The position numbers were made by a program, and so were the translations under genes. DNA of 64,000 nt from Eupeodes corollae (taxonomy: Eukaryota > Arthropoda > Insecta > Diptera > Syrphidae), in assembly GCF_945859685.1 (NCBI RefSeq), contig NC_079148.1, positions 27,167,946 to 27,231,945 of the forward strand. Reading direction: 5' to 3'. This document shows, in pieces, positions 11,446 through 23,973 of this stretch (its first letter is position 1; every line of letters starts with the position of its first letter). The notes under the pieces are model-generated. The model had not been told where the DNA came from. It saw only the letters and a list, made by a program, of their open reading frames with translations, and did no database searches.

Positions 11446-13717
11446 ATTCATATTGAAATGTCAATGCAACTAAATATCAGTTGACAGCTCACAAAATGAC
11501 CGCCAATTAAAATAGTGTTGCCATCTTAAGGTTCTATACCTCTAACAAAACTTTTCATTTTTTAACATAAATACTAAACGTGCGAGTAAACATTTAAAAA
11601 TTAATTGCAAATTTGTTGACAGGCTGTCCATTTTTTTTTGTCATTTCCTACAAAAATGCCTAAAATTTCAAATTAAAAAATTTTTTACTATAAATTTCTG
11701 AGAATTTTTTAAGCTGTCAGAGAACTGGTCAATGTCAAATTAAAAAACCAAATCACTTATGTACACTTTAAGAGTTGTTGTCCCATTTTCAGCACCACTA
11801 ATTCGGCACGTGCGGCCATCCTAATAAAATAAAAATTTAATGTCAAATATAATCAGCAATCACGCGCCTACACCTCACATTTTTACCACTGAAAAAAAAA
11901 CCTAACAAATATTTTCTAAAGTTTTCTTAACAATTTTTTTTCATTTTTGTTTTTTTTTTCCTTAAGGCAGGCTACTTTTGTTTTTTGATACCTTAGTTTA
12001 CTCTTACTTAACCTTTCTACACCTTTTTTGTTCTTCATCATTTTACTAAATTCACGTTTTACCCTAAAGCTTTAACGTTTCTTTCTTTTCTTTTTTTTCT
12101 TGGAAGAATAAGACACATAAACACAAACAAACGTTCCACACACAACAACTTACTCTGAATTTATGTCATTTTCTTGGAAGAATTTTAATGGAATGGAAAA
12201 GCAAGTACCAATTTACCTTCCATCTGATTCAACCTATCTCCAGGTAGGTAAGAAAAAAAAAAGTTTTCGAAGCATAAAATCCTCAGAACAACTTTTCCAT
12301 CATCCCTAGGGGTGGAGGGGGTAGGTGAAGGTTGTGGGACGAGAGTGCGGGAAAGAGCATACGCTGAAAGCCATAAACAAAAAACACAGCACACCCAATG
12401 GACGACATAAGGGAAAAAAGCAACAAACAGTGCCATCTGTCTGTTTGAACTAACTACCACACACAGTTAGACGAAGAAGGCACGAAAACCTACATACTAT
12501 GAGGTGTAGCCAAAAGTAGATAAGAAACCAAACGACAAAATTTCAGACAGTTACTTGATTTTCAAATTATTTTCTTTTATTGTATAATTGTACTTGAAGT
12601 GCACTTAAAACGACTTCTCATACCAATATCTCAAAAAAGCTTTTTGAAGAACAATTGGAGCTTTCGTTTTCCTCTCTTTTGTATGTTAATAATTTTTTTT
12701 ATACATTTTATGTCTTTGGGAAATACAAAAATACCCTGTTTTGGAATATTTGAAAACAATTTAAGTTCTTGAAAACGATGGCTGACAAAATCCTATTTTC
12801 GACCCGCTTTTGTTTTTATATAGTTTATGCTTTAGCGAGATAAAAAAAACACCTTATTGCTTAGAATACTCGGAGACTATCCAAAGTTCATCAAAATGGC
12901 AGCTTAAAAACTAAATAAAGGGCCGCCCAAATGACTCTATTATATTTCTTACAACGCTAACCTTTCTTAGCCATGTACCTTAACAATAGATCTACCTTTG
13001 ACTATAAACATTCATATGCACAATAATTATAAGTCAGAGATGTTGTGTCTGAGGTTATGACATTCAAATTGAAGAAGACTGGTGATTTCAAGTTTCTGGA
13101 TGGCAAGAGGCACACCCACTCTAGGCTAGGTTTATAACATATGAGATAAAAACTTACCAGACATGGTGAAAATAACGTGTCAACCATATAGTTAAAATAC
13201 AAAATTGTTCTAAAGTGTTGAATTCAGCATTTTGGAGAGGTTTTCTTGTTTTTTTTTTTGTTGGTATGTCATAATTTATATAAAACCCTATTACAACGTG
13301 TCGTTAAGGATTTTTGTCTGAATTTCTTAATTAACGGAAGTCAGGCATAATTTATCTTGAAGGACAGGTTGTTATCCATTTTATTTTTTAACCCTTGCCA
13401 TACTCGTAAGGAAACTTTTATGAATAAGGAAGGTTGTATGATAGTTTTTAGATACTAAAAAAAATACTTAAAGACTTTTGCTCACTTAAACTTATACTAA
13501 TTGGGAAATATGGGAATATGTCTCCAAGAAATAATATAAACTTAAAAAAAACAGCATGTATTTACTTATTTATTCATTTAAGTATTTAATGTTAAAGAAT
13601 TCACTTAAAATAAGAGCCGAAAGGTCTTTGGCTACATTTTTATTTTGGATGATTAAGACTTGGAAACTCATGCAATAAGTTCATACTTTAGTTACACTTA
13701 ACATTATAAAACTGAAG
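11446..13717. other. AT-rich stretch, no gene seen
   Basis: No gene was recognised. A less AT-rich patch around 12180-12480 has a 91-codon minus-strand frame with no known motif and a GGGGTGGAGGGGG run near 12309. It could be a conserved non-coding or exon-proximal patch, but nothing decides this. The rest is homopolymer-rich. Confidence 0.45.
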
Positions 13718-13960
13718 AGTTTCTTTGTTTGTTTGTTTGTTTGCTTGTTTGAACGGGATAATCTCAGGAACTACAAGTCCAATTTGAAGAATTTTGAAGT
13801 GTTAAATAGCCCATTTATTGGGGAAGGATATAGGCCATATAACATCACCTTAACTCTAATAGCCGAGAACTAATAAAGAATATTTTAAAATCGGAGTTTT
13901 TACTGCGTGCGCTGCGGAAATGGTTAAAATATTGCTAAAATGACAGAATCATTTTGTTCA
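13718..13960 (+). repeat. Interspersed non-coding repeat with TTTG run
   Basis: A (TTTG)n run at about 13722-13745 is followed by GAACGGGATAATCTCAGGA and, further on, TAGCCCATTTAT and GGCCATATAACATCACC. From memory, this order of phrases recurs as a non-coding repeat in several insect genomes. I could not check that here and do not know which transposon class it belongs to. Confidence 0.4.
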
Positions 13961-14165
13961 CGACAACACATGTCTATCTTTAAAAGTTTGCTCAATATAA
14001 TTATTTTTTATGCTAACCAAATTTGTTCTGAAATTAAGCATGTGAGAAACGCCACGGGGGCAGCTAATACTCAAAAAGGTTCACGCATAATACATAAAAA
14101 ACTTGGTACCATTTATTCACTTCAGATGTATGATAGCATAATTTTGATTGGTTGTACTAACGGAG

Positions 14166-14474
14166 TACCCGTGGCATGATGATTAGTGCGTTGGACTTTC
14201 ATTCAAGGGGTCTTGGGTTCAATCCCTGACTGTGCCACCTTAATTTAAAAAAAAAATAATTTTCGCCGGTACTCTTGCAAGGAATTGACAAATCTCTTCA
14301 AGAGTAATTCTTGTCATGAAAAAGTGCTTTCTCAAATCAGCCGTTCGGATTCGGCCAAAAATTGTAGGTCCCTTCCATTCCTGACAACAGTGCTCGCACA
14401 CAGGAATGGTTGAGAGTTGTAAGTCACTAGGCCCTGGTTCCCAACAAACTGTTGCGCCACCCAATTTAATTAAT
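14166..14474 (+). mobile_element. tRNA-Asp-like SINE, full length, copy 1
   Basis: A 309-bp short interspersed element with a perfect 14-bp target duplication, TTGTACTAACGGAG (14152-14165 and 14475-14488). The head resembles a tRNA: an A-box-like GGCATGATGATTAGTGCG and a B-box-like GGGTTCAATCCC. The body is shared with the copy at 29533 (CTTGTCATGAAAAAGTGC, GCCGTTCGGATTCGGC). The 3' end (14429-14461) matches the LINE-D 3' end. RNA polymerase III would transcribe it and a LINE enzyme would copy it. It lies immediately 5' of the LINE-B copy 2 remnant. Confidence 0.9.
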
Positions 14475-14489
14475 TTGTACTAACGGAGA

Positions 14490-17400
14490 CATTGAGGGCC
14501 ATTATACTCAAAATTTGAAGTAGAAAGTAAAAACTACTCAGATCACATGCCAATTATTGTTGAATGGTTAGAAGAAAAAAACCGTGCGGAAGAAGTCCTT
14601 CAACCTTTTGAATGCATTCCGGACTTTTGACTGCCAACATTTGAAAAATTGGTACATAGAAGCTAATAAACAATACAAAAATCTTTGCTTCAAAAAGAAA
14701 ACTGAGTTTGAAAACCAGCAATCAAGAGATTCGAAACAATTTTAGAAGGTGACAAAAGAAATAAATGGGTCAACATTTCAAATAGGAACCAGTGTATCTG
14801 CCGATGATCTTGTGAACCACTTCAAAAATATTATACAAAAGAAAACGCTCCTTAAATTTTCGTATGCTGAACCTCTATTATTTGATGAGTTATTAGATGG
14901 TGAAATAACAGTGGCCGAAGTAAACCTTTTTTTTATATTGTACGCGCACTCAAGGGGATATGAATACCCTTATAATGAATATACACAGTACGAGTAATTA
15001 GGAAGAGAGGATAGGATTTGAAAGGAGATACCGATGCACTTTGGTTTTGAATGCCTGAACATTGTAATGAGTGGTAAATATTGAGCCTGGTAAACCATTC
15101 TACATTCGTGTAGTGCGGTTAAGGAAAGAATCTTTGTACTTTACAGTACGACCGTAATTGGGCTCAAGGGTAAACTGATTACTAAAAGAACGATTATTAC
15201 GGTTGAATTGTTTGAGGGGAGGAATGCAACTGGCTATTTCGTTAGAGCATTGCTTATGGAAGTAGCAATAAAATAATGAGAGACATAAAACCTTACGACG
15301 GTGGTCGAGAGATGCAAAAGTTTCAGTTGACAATGGTTACCTATCATTTTTAGAGCTCTCTTTTGAATTCTGTCCAAGAGACTCAAGTAGGTTATAGGAG
15401 CACCTGCCCAAATATAGGAATTTTACTCAAGTTTTGGACAATTTTAGGCTTTATAAATTATAGCCAGATCAGAAGGGGTAAAAAACTACTTGCACCATCG
15501 GAGAAAACTTAAACACATAGCAGAATTTTTGGCGATATCAAATATGTGATCACTCCACAATAGGTTGTTTTGTAATGCACATACCTAGGACTGATAGGTG
15601 TTCAGTTTCCTCGATACAAGTACCACTCATGGATAGTGGCATTGGGGGAGGGTTACGCTTTTTTGACAGTAGACACCATTGAGTTTTCGAAGCTATAAAT
15701 TCTACACGGTTTTTGATTACCTATTGGACAATGCTGTCAAGATCAGAATTTAATGAGCTCATCATACGCTGCCGTTGGTAGTCCACATCCGAAGAACAGG
15801 GATGAGAATCTAAAAACGAATATGAAAAGCTGAGGGTGCTGTCATCCGCGAAACAATTTAGCGGGTTAGAGGTTTCAGACGAAAGATCATTTATAAAAAC
15901 GGAGACAAAACGGAGCCCTGGGGCACACCACCGTTTATTTTGTGAATATCAGATTTGAACCCGTCTAATACTACTTGAATTGAACTTTAGGAAAGGTAAT
16001 TTCTAACCCAACGAAGAAGGGATTCATCAATACCAAATGCACACATTTTCGATAAGATAGATTGATGCCAAACTCTATCATATGCTTTTGAAATATCAAG
16101 TTCAATAATCTTACTTTCTCCAAAACGATGTAAAAATTTGTTACACTGGTCGGTGAGATAAAAAATAACCAGTGGACCTATTGCAACGAAAGCCATACTG
16201 CCGGTCATTAAGAAGCTTTCGTTCTTCAAGATATTTCTTAAGCTGAAAATTGATAAGCGATTCCATGACCTTGGAACGAAGGGATGTAAGTGCAATTGGA
16301 CGATAGTTGGATGGTGAGGAGAATTCGCCTTTTTTAGGGACAGGCTGGACAAATGCAGTTTTCCATCCACTCGGAAAGAGAACTGTAGAATAGAACAGAT
16401 GGAAAAGCTTACGCAGTGGGGCATATCGTTCATGAACGTCATTTCAAAAGTGTTTTGTGGTGTACTTGCTAAGAGGCTTGGGTTGAAACAAATAATATCC
16501 TGACCAAATTCCAAGATGGTTTTAGAAAAAAAAATGTCGACCATATATTTGTGCTGGCTTCCATCATTAGAGCATTCCAAGCACGGAATAAGAAAGTTTA
16601 TGCATTTTTCGTTAACTTTAAGTCTGAATGGTGAATCGGAATGCGCTTTTCTACAAACCTTTCCAGCTAGGTATATCTACGCAGTTCATCCGAAGTGTAA
16701 AGGAAATGTATTCCTAATAAAAAGCGGCTGTCTGGAATGGTTCAACTTACTGGGAAAGGTTCGAAACGGACTCTGGTGTAAAACAAGGATGCCTTTTAAG
16801 TGCTCTTCTATTTGCTCTTTTTTAAATGATGGAGAAGCTCATCTACCTGGAGGTCTTTACATTGTGGACTTGAAAATTAATGTTCTTTAATATGCTGATG
16901 ACCTGGTGTTATTTTCTGAGTCTTCTGAAAATTTCCAACTAATGATAAATCGCTTAGCTGATTATTGTGATAAATGGGGACTTGTCATTAATGTGGATAA
17001 ATCAAAAATAATGGTGTTCTCGAGATCTGCACGCAACCACACTGCAAACAATTGGCACTTTAATGGAAACCCTCTACAGATTACTAATGAATACAAGTAC
17101 CTGGGAATGATTTTTAATAAAACAATAGATTTTAAAAATCACCTCAATGTCAAAGCCAAGACTTCACAAAGTTTGTTAAATCTAGCCTGGAGGAACATAT
17201 ATTCAAACCAGCGAATAGAATTATCTGCCAAATACAAGATGTTTGATGCACGCTTAAATTACAAGCAGACTACATTGAAAAGGTTTTATCCCATCATGAT
17301 GACCGACTGACAAAACGAATGGCACTTTATGAGCTATGAAACGAGGACTGTTGGATGTCGATATGGAAAGCTCTGGGAAACGCGTGTGGAGAAACAGTAT

Positions 17401-17845
17401 CGCTGAATCCATCAAATTTGAATCATGCTAAAGAGGTTTTCTATAAAATCATACAAAACTATGAAAATTTGGAACGCGATGCTCTTATGGAGGAAGCTCG
17501 AAAATCACAAAGCAGGATTCTGTAGATTCTGTAAGATTGTTTCCACTTCATTAGTATACGTCCCGTTTTTTTTTTGCCTATAAAAATGCAACCTTTTAAA
17601 AAATGTTAAATAATTTTGAATGAAAAGCACTCTATTACTTTTTGAAAACCATTTATACATAAAGGATGTTAATTAAAACAGAATTTGTTTTTTAATTTTT
17701 GTTCATTATTTAAACCTAGAAAATTATTTATTTTGATTTGCTACCCGAGCTGACAGCAATTCCATAGCTGCAAAATTCATAAAAATTGTAAACAATGTAC
17801 CAAAAGCAAAACGAAACAATAAATGAATAAATTACTTACTTACTT
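14490..17845 (+). mobile_element. LINE-B copy 2, broken by LINE-A
   Basis: A decayed non-LTR element of the LINE-B family in two halves. The left half (14530-14926) has the end of the endonuclease (NYSDHMPIIVEW, with the SDH motif) and the linker up to EITVAEVNL. The right half resumes near 16500 with KFQDGFRKKNVDHIF, followed by YADDLVLFSE near 16890, where the catalytic Asp pair is intact, and the thumb region to 17310. C-terminal codons continue in shifting frames to about 17525. The 3' UTR ends near 17845 with AACAATAAATGAATAAAT and then TTAC repeats. Relative to copy 3, roughly 100 codons between the halves are gone. They were replaced by the antisense LINE-A at 14927-16500. Confidence 0.82.
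14927..16500 (-). mobile_element. LINE-A fragment, antisense, inside LINE-B
   Basis: An antisense 5'-truncated LINE-A copy of about 1.57 kb. It starts with an 8-base T run and the 3' hairpin (CAAGGGGATATGAATACCCTT near 14973). It then runs backwards through the RT. The minus-strand frame 15987-16580 contains IIELDISKAYDRVWHQ and IDESLLRWVRNYLS, clear palm-domain sequence. Stops and shifts are frequent. The 5' break falls near the codons for AGPDSISP. The exact junction with LINE-B is uncertain by about 15 bp, and no target duplication is obvious. Confidence 0.85.
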
Positions 17846-19534
17846 AGAAGATTATCTTTCGAATAAAGTAAGTTTCATGACAATTCAAAATGTCACCTTT
17901 CTTTTATTCCATTTCGAAGTTATACTCGTATGTCTTTAAAGAAAAACGCCTTTTATCAAGACATTTTATTTGGTTCTCCAAAAAATCTATCAGAAGCAAT
18001 CAAATACCTTAAATTTAAAAATACATTTCTTGAGTGAAATCCATAAAAAAGTTACAAAAACAAAAACTTAGAAATGTTCTAAAATTTTGGGTTTTTTGCA
18101 TATTTTTGTGACTGTTTTTGTCTTCAGGAAACCCAACTTTGATGTTATTGTATTAAATTACCATCAATTTCTGTTGTCTGTGAAAAATCCTTACAAAATA
18201 TTAACTTAGGATACAAAAAAATGTTTCCAATAGCATTATACCCACACAAACACACACAGACCGTCATATCAAAATATACCTATACCTACATTTAAAACCG
18301 TTTGAAGAAATTTAAAAATTCTATTTAATAACAATCCACGGCTGTTTTTATTAAAATTCATAAATATTAATATACCATCCATTTTATTTGAGAGCAAAAA
18401 AAAATACAAACAATTATTTTTTTTATAATCTAAAAAGCAACAACTCAATATAATATCCATTTTTATTTTCAAGGCTGTTAGCGTCTAGCATCCTTAATTT
18501 CCACCCCATTGATTCTCCTTCCTTTTTTTTAAAAAAATAAGATCCAGGGGAAGATATATGAACGTTATATAATAATATTCAAGGTTTAAAGTACAAAATT
18601 ATATAATTTTCTAATTTAAGAAGAAAATTAATTTCGTGTTAAAATTAATCAACTTTAGCCTTATAGATATAACAATTGGTATGAAAAATGTTGAAATGAG
18701 TAATTGGATTCTTCTGTTTTTTTTTTTTTTTTTAAAAAAAGGGAAGTGCGTCATTTAAGTGTTTAAAAATAAACCAAGATTATGGGGAAAATGCGTTACA
18801 AGATCTTTTCATTTAGTATGGGTTAAATTTCAAACATTGATTTTTTGATACACGAATATTTCGTATTATTGGATTAAATTGAGTTTTTTTTTAAATTAAA
18901 TATGTATGTATGTGCGTTAGATTGTTCATGATTTCTTAAAAAATTGTATAGTCACTAAAAACTCAAATTAGAAATTGTTTTAAAACAATTCTTTTTAACC
19001 AACGGAATTCTATGATTCATGAGCTATGAGCTGAAATAATATCATGAATTAAAGACGCAACCGAATGGTCCTCCAATAAATATGATAATTCTGTTCTGAA
19101 AAGGTCAAATCATAAGAAAGAAGATTGAAATTCAAATTACTATGATATTATTAACCATGCTTTTTATTTCGTAATTTTTTACGTAATCTTTTATCATATT
19201 TTAACATTTTACATGTCTGCGCTTAGTTAGTTCTTAATTCAAGATGAAATCATTAAATGCAATAATATTCTAAGCTTCATTTTTGTTTATGATACTAAAC
19301 ATTAAAGTGAGTTCGGGAAAGATGAGAATTAATGGTGATTGATAACGTTGAGGTGCACTTAGGCGTATACGCACTCTTTATTTATTCTACAATGTACCTT
19401 GCTTATTTTTTTTGTATTTTTGTTTAGCGGTAGTTATAGAACTGATTTTTATAGTGTACAACTAAATTCAAAAAAATTATGTTTTCCATTTTGAAAATAT
19501 TCACTTTTTAAAAGTGAAGTGAAGTGGCAGAAAA
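17846..19534. other. AT-rich stretch, no gene seen
   Basis: Nothing coding was recognised. There is a CACACA run near 18245, a 17-base T run near 18720 and short A/T-rich frames without motifs. It ends at the 3' terminus of an antisense LINE-A. Confidence 0.45.
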
Positions 19535-21077
19535 TTTTACAGGCACTTAAGGGGTTATTAATACCCTTCATATGTTTATATTTAAACACAGTGCGAGCAT
19601 TAGAAAAATAGGTAAGGATTTAAAAGGAGATACTGGTGCACATTGGTCTTAAAGTTCTGAACATCAAAATTTTAGGGAAAAAGAGAGTTGGCTAAAGCAT
19701 TCCACATTCTTCATGTGCGATTTAAGAAAGAATCTCTATTCTTGACAGTATGCCCGAAATTGAGCTCAAGGGTAAACTGATGAGTATTAATGGAAGTGCT
19801 AGTATTACGGCTGAATCTTTTAAGAGGTGGAATGCAACTGGCTATTTCAGCAGAATATTGTTTGTAAAAATATCGATAAAACAACGAAAGGCATGAACCA
19901 TTGAGGCGGGTTTCTAGCGATGTAAATGTTTCGATTATAGTTCTATCGCCTATCATTTTTAATCCAAGAGATTTAAACTTGTTTTATGACTGCCCAGAAA
20001 TGCGAACTATATTCCAGGTTTGGACGGACGAAGGCTTTGTAAATTACAGATCAGAAGGGGTGACAAATTTCTTGCACCGTCGGAGAAATCCTAAGCACCG
20101 GGCAGCATTTTTGGCAATATCAAATATATGATCGTTTCATAAAAGGTGATCTGTGATACACATACCAAGTACTGAGAGTTGATTAGTTTCTTGGATGCAA
20201 GTGCCACTCATAGATAGTAACAATGGGGGTGTATCTCGCTTTAACGATACAAGACAGCATTGAGTTTTCGAAGCATTAAATTCTACACGTTTTTTTATTC
20301 CCCATTGTACAATGCTGTCAAGATCAGAATTTAATGAGCTTATCATACGCTGCCGATGAAGTTCCACATCCGAAGGACAAGGATGTGAATCTATAAACGG
20401 GTATGAGAAGCTAATGGTACTGTCGTCGGCGAAACAGGTAAATGGATTAGAAGTGGCAGACATAGGATTTTATGAATATAAGAAGGAGTGCAGGAGATAA
20501 AACGGAGCCATGGGGAACACCAGCATTTATTTTATGAATTTCAGACTTGTAACCATCCAATACAACTTGTATTGAACGGTTAGAAATGTAATTTCTAATC
20601 CAACGAAGAAGAGATTCATCAATACCAAAAGCACGCATTTTCGATAAGAGAGCTTGGTGCCAAACTCTATTAAATGCTTTTGAAATATCAAGTGCAATAA
20701 TCTTACTTTCTCCAAAACGATGTAAGGATTTGTTCCACTGTTCGGTGAGATGAACCATGAAATCACCAGTGGACCTATTGCTACGAAAATAGGTCCGTCA
20801 TTAAGAGGCTTCCGTTCTTGGAGATATTTCTTGAGCTGATAATTAATCAGCGTTTCCATGACCTTGGAAAGAAGGGACGTGAGTGCTATTGGACGATAGT
20901 TAAAGGGAGAGGAGGATTCGCCTTTTTTAGGGACAGGCTGGACAAATGCTATTTTCCATCCGCTCGGAAAGAGACCTGTAGAGTAGGAAAGATGGAAAGG
21001 TTTGGTTTGGCCAGCGATGAAGAACACCTCTTCAGAACAATTGGGGACATACTATCCGGGCCAGCGGATTTGTGTAT
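19535..21077 (-). mobile_element. LINE-A fragment, antisense, moderately decayed
   Basis: An antisense 5'-truncated LINE-A of about 1.54 kb, closely similar to the 46-kb copy. The 3' hairpin AAGGGGTTATTAATACCCTT is at about 19548-19567. The minus-strand frames 20527-21027, 20447-20758 and 20137-20463 carry FQPVPKKGESSS-type finger sequence, SKIIALDISKAFNRVWH and CFADDSTISFSYPF. The active-site Asp pair is therefore intact, but frameshifts separate the pieces. The 5' break near 21077 falls just before the codons for KSAGPDS. No A tail remains at the 3' end. Confidence 0.88.
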
Positions 21078-21589
21078 AAGAGAGGTTGCAAAATAATAAT
21101 AAATTAATGGTACTTTAATGTAAAAGGTATGCGAAAATTTGAAACATGTCTCTATAGAAAAAACTATTTTTGAAAATAAATCAAATTAGAGTAGCAACTT
21201 TGTTTTGTATTTCAAAGCTTTTAACTTTTCTAGAGCTAATATTTTAATCATGATACACAATTTAAGTTTAATACAAGCAAATTTATGTTGCATTAAAAAT
21301 TATTAATGCAAAATAACAATAAAAGCATTCAAAAAAAATAATAGACAGTAAAAAAGACACAAATTATTCGCCTTAGAATTTAATGCAAAATAATTTTGTT
21401 AGCTTTTAAAAAATTATTTGATGCAATGCATTTTTTTTCTCAAAGCACCTCTTCTTATATTTCTCCTAACAGACAAGAACACAATCAACTTATTTCAATA
21501 TTATTTTTGATTTCTAAGTTTCAGTCATGGTTCTGATGAAATACAGATTATCCATTGTTTTTTCTTTTCAATTACGAGTCTCTAAAAAG

Positions 21590-22140
21590 TTCTAAGTTCC
21601 CAGATTTTTGGAATATTTATATCCCACGCCAGTCCATAAAAAAGGTTCTAGAAATTAAGCTACGATTTATCGTCCTATAGCGAATTCTGCTATTCCGAAA
21701 TTGTTCAAATTTCTTGTTGGTGACATAATTTTTATTAATTGTTCTTCTGTTATATGTGGTTATACATAGTTTAAAAAACACAACAATTATTAATTTACTA
21801 CCGTTCTCTATTTTTTGTTTGGATTGATTCGAATAACACTCAAGTCGATTGCATCTTTACAGCCTTCAACAAGGGACCGTTGCAAATTATATCATGAAAT
21901 TCTTCCTAACAAATAAAGTTATATTGGACTCAACGACCGTTTCATGTTGTGTATTTCGTCATATCTTAAATAAAGAAATTAAAGTGTCATGTTCAGGTGT
22001 AACCCTTCTTCTTATTTAAAGTCAATTCTGGTGTACCTCAAGGGAGCCACCTTGGCCCATTGCTGTTTATTTTATCTATTAATGATTATTCTTTTGCTTT
22101 AAATGATTCTAACTTTGCAGAATGTTAAAAAATGTCAAAT
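21590..22140 (+). mobile_element. LINE-F (Jockey-like) RT scrap
   Basis: Very decayed reverse transcriptase. One frame reads TPVHKKGSRN, a stop, then IYRPIANSAIPKLFKFL near 21630-21700. Further on there is CIFTAFNKGP and, near 22025, VNSGVPQGSHLGPLLFIL. The motif order is that of a Jockey-group RT and matches LINE-F at 36380-38990. Stops and shifts abound, and no ends were found. Confidence 0.7.
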
Positions 22141-22789
22141 TTTTAACTCAATTAAGAATTTCAAGATGATATAAATCAATTTTGGAAATGGTAAAACGAA
22201 AGATAAGACAGAAAGTTTTACACTCTAACGTAATAAATTATGTCTATTTTGTATTCGTCAAGTTTGAATACAGAATATAGTTTATCTCAACTTCGTGTTG
22301 CCTCAAAATAAACGTTTACTGATCATTATGATTATATTTTTAACGAAAGCTAACAAAACATTAGGTTTCGTTAAAATATTTTCACAAAAGTTATTAATAT
22401 TTTGTGTTTCTTTTGTTAAGCCTATAAATAAATTGGCTTTTAATTTAATACAAATAAAATATATTCCGTTCATATTCATAAAATAGAAAGTATTCAACTT
22501 ATATTTTTAAGATTTTGTCTTCGTTTTTTTCCTGTGGCCTGATATAACAGAACGATTTCAAGTCCACCTATTTTTAGACGATTGAATTTCATTCTGAGTA
22601 AGGCTTGCTTTAGAAGAAATTTACATTTTCGAACTGTTTTTAGCAAATCGAACTATGGTACTTACAGTCGAAATAATTAGTAAATCAAACTAATTTTGTA
22701 TACTCATTGCGTCTACAAATGACATTTAAGAATTAGATGACATTTATTGAACTCGTAAAAAACTTCCGAACTTGAGAGTTTAATCAAAC
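22141..22789. other. AT-rich stretch, no gene seen
   Basis: No coding similarity was recognised. The two opposing frames near 22300-22490 are A/T-rich shadows of each other. Confidence 0.4.
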
Positions 22790-23480
22790 AAGTCTGTCTG
22801 TCCTCGTCCTTACACCCACAAAGTAAGATCAATTGAGTTCAAACTTTGAAGTTAAGGTTGTAAGCAGGTTCGCGTAAGGCGTTCATTTTATTTTTTTAGA
22901 CTTAATATAACAGTAGTTTCCATTCGAATTTGTTGGCCAAAATTAGAAAATTCGAATTTTCTCAAAAACGAACCGATAGATTTTTATTAAATTTTTCCTA
23001 AAATTTTGATTCTTAATTCAAAAAGTCTACGAACAGCAGCTTTTTGTTGATTCTGAGATGAAATATTGATTATTAATTTTTATTAAACATTTATTTTGAA
23101 AATCACAATTTTTTAATTTTGGTATAAATGTAAAGGTGGAAACTAATTTTTTTTTAATGTTACCACTTTTTTTTTTAATTCCTAGTCCTCTTTTTTTAAA
23201 ACACTAAAATTAGGCGAAGACTTTTTGGACTAAGTGTATTTGTATATTGCACCAGAAGGGAACCTCAATAGAACTCTTAGTTTTTTTATAAGTTTTCTCA
23301 AAAACAAGTTCTTATACTGTCTTAATACTATCTGATGATCAATACTGTCAAATATAACTTTATGGATTTTTAAAAAATAGTAATTTTTTTTTGAAAATTC
23401 AAGCTCTCTTAAACAGGTCTATATTTTTAAACGAAAAATAAAAGTAAGACTTACATTAAAAAGCTCTAAGGAACTACAAA
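22790..23480 (-). repeat. Dispersed non-coding repeat R, antisense copy
   Basis: The reverse complement of this stretch matches the repeats at 32700-33335 and 43960-44345. Shared landmarks in order are a GAGAAAATTCGA-type phrase, GGAAACTACTGTTA, CGCGAACCTGCTTA and a terminal GGACAGACAGAC (near 22790 on the plus strand, as GTCTGTCTGTCC). It codes for nothing. Part of it (23085-23245) is repeated again at 25125-25320. Confidence 0.65.
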
Positions 23481-23973
23481 AAAATTAATAAACCAAGTTA
23501 TCTTTGATTAATTAAATGGTATTTAAATTTTAAAGACAAATTTATTTCATTGATATATTTTTAAATTGTAAAATATAAGTTCTAATTTTAAACGAGTCTT
23601 TGAATACATGAGCAAGTTCGTTCGCTAAAGTCGTACACTTTATTTTAATTGTTTATTTTAACCATAAAAAAAAATCTTTTTTATGTAAAAATTATTCTTA
23701 TGTCAAACATTTTTTTTAACGAAAGTATTTGAATTAAAAATATAAGTACTTTTTATAATATGACTATAAAAATTGATGAGTATCAATAGGTAACATTTCA
23801 TCAGTGATGTTCCAGACTTTTGTAAATAACAAGAAGATTCATCATTATACAAATTACAAGTTACTTAATTTTTGCTTTAAACGAAGTCTGAAAAAGTTGA
23901 CTATCATACCGAATATTTACCAACAACAAATTAAAATGGATTATAGAAATAGAGGTGGTAGTTAATAATATTG

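Noticed and set aside
12185..12460. 91-codon minus-strand frame as a small gene
   Set aside because: No motif and no start or splice context that stands out.
14152..14240. SINE heads at 14166 and 29533 as genuine tRNA genes
   Set aside because: The 5' and 3' acceptor strands do not pair properly, the A box is imperfect, and the tRNA-like part is continuous with a 310-bp body bounded by target duplications.
18720..18740. Homopolymer and dinucleotide runs as CRISPR or regulatory arrays
   Set aside because: No spacer-repeat structure anywhere in the window, and a CRISPR array is not expected in an insect nuclear genome.
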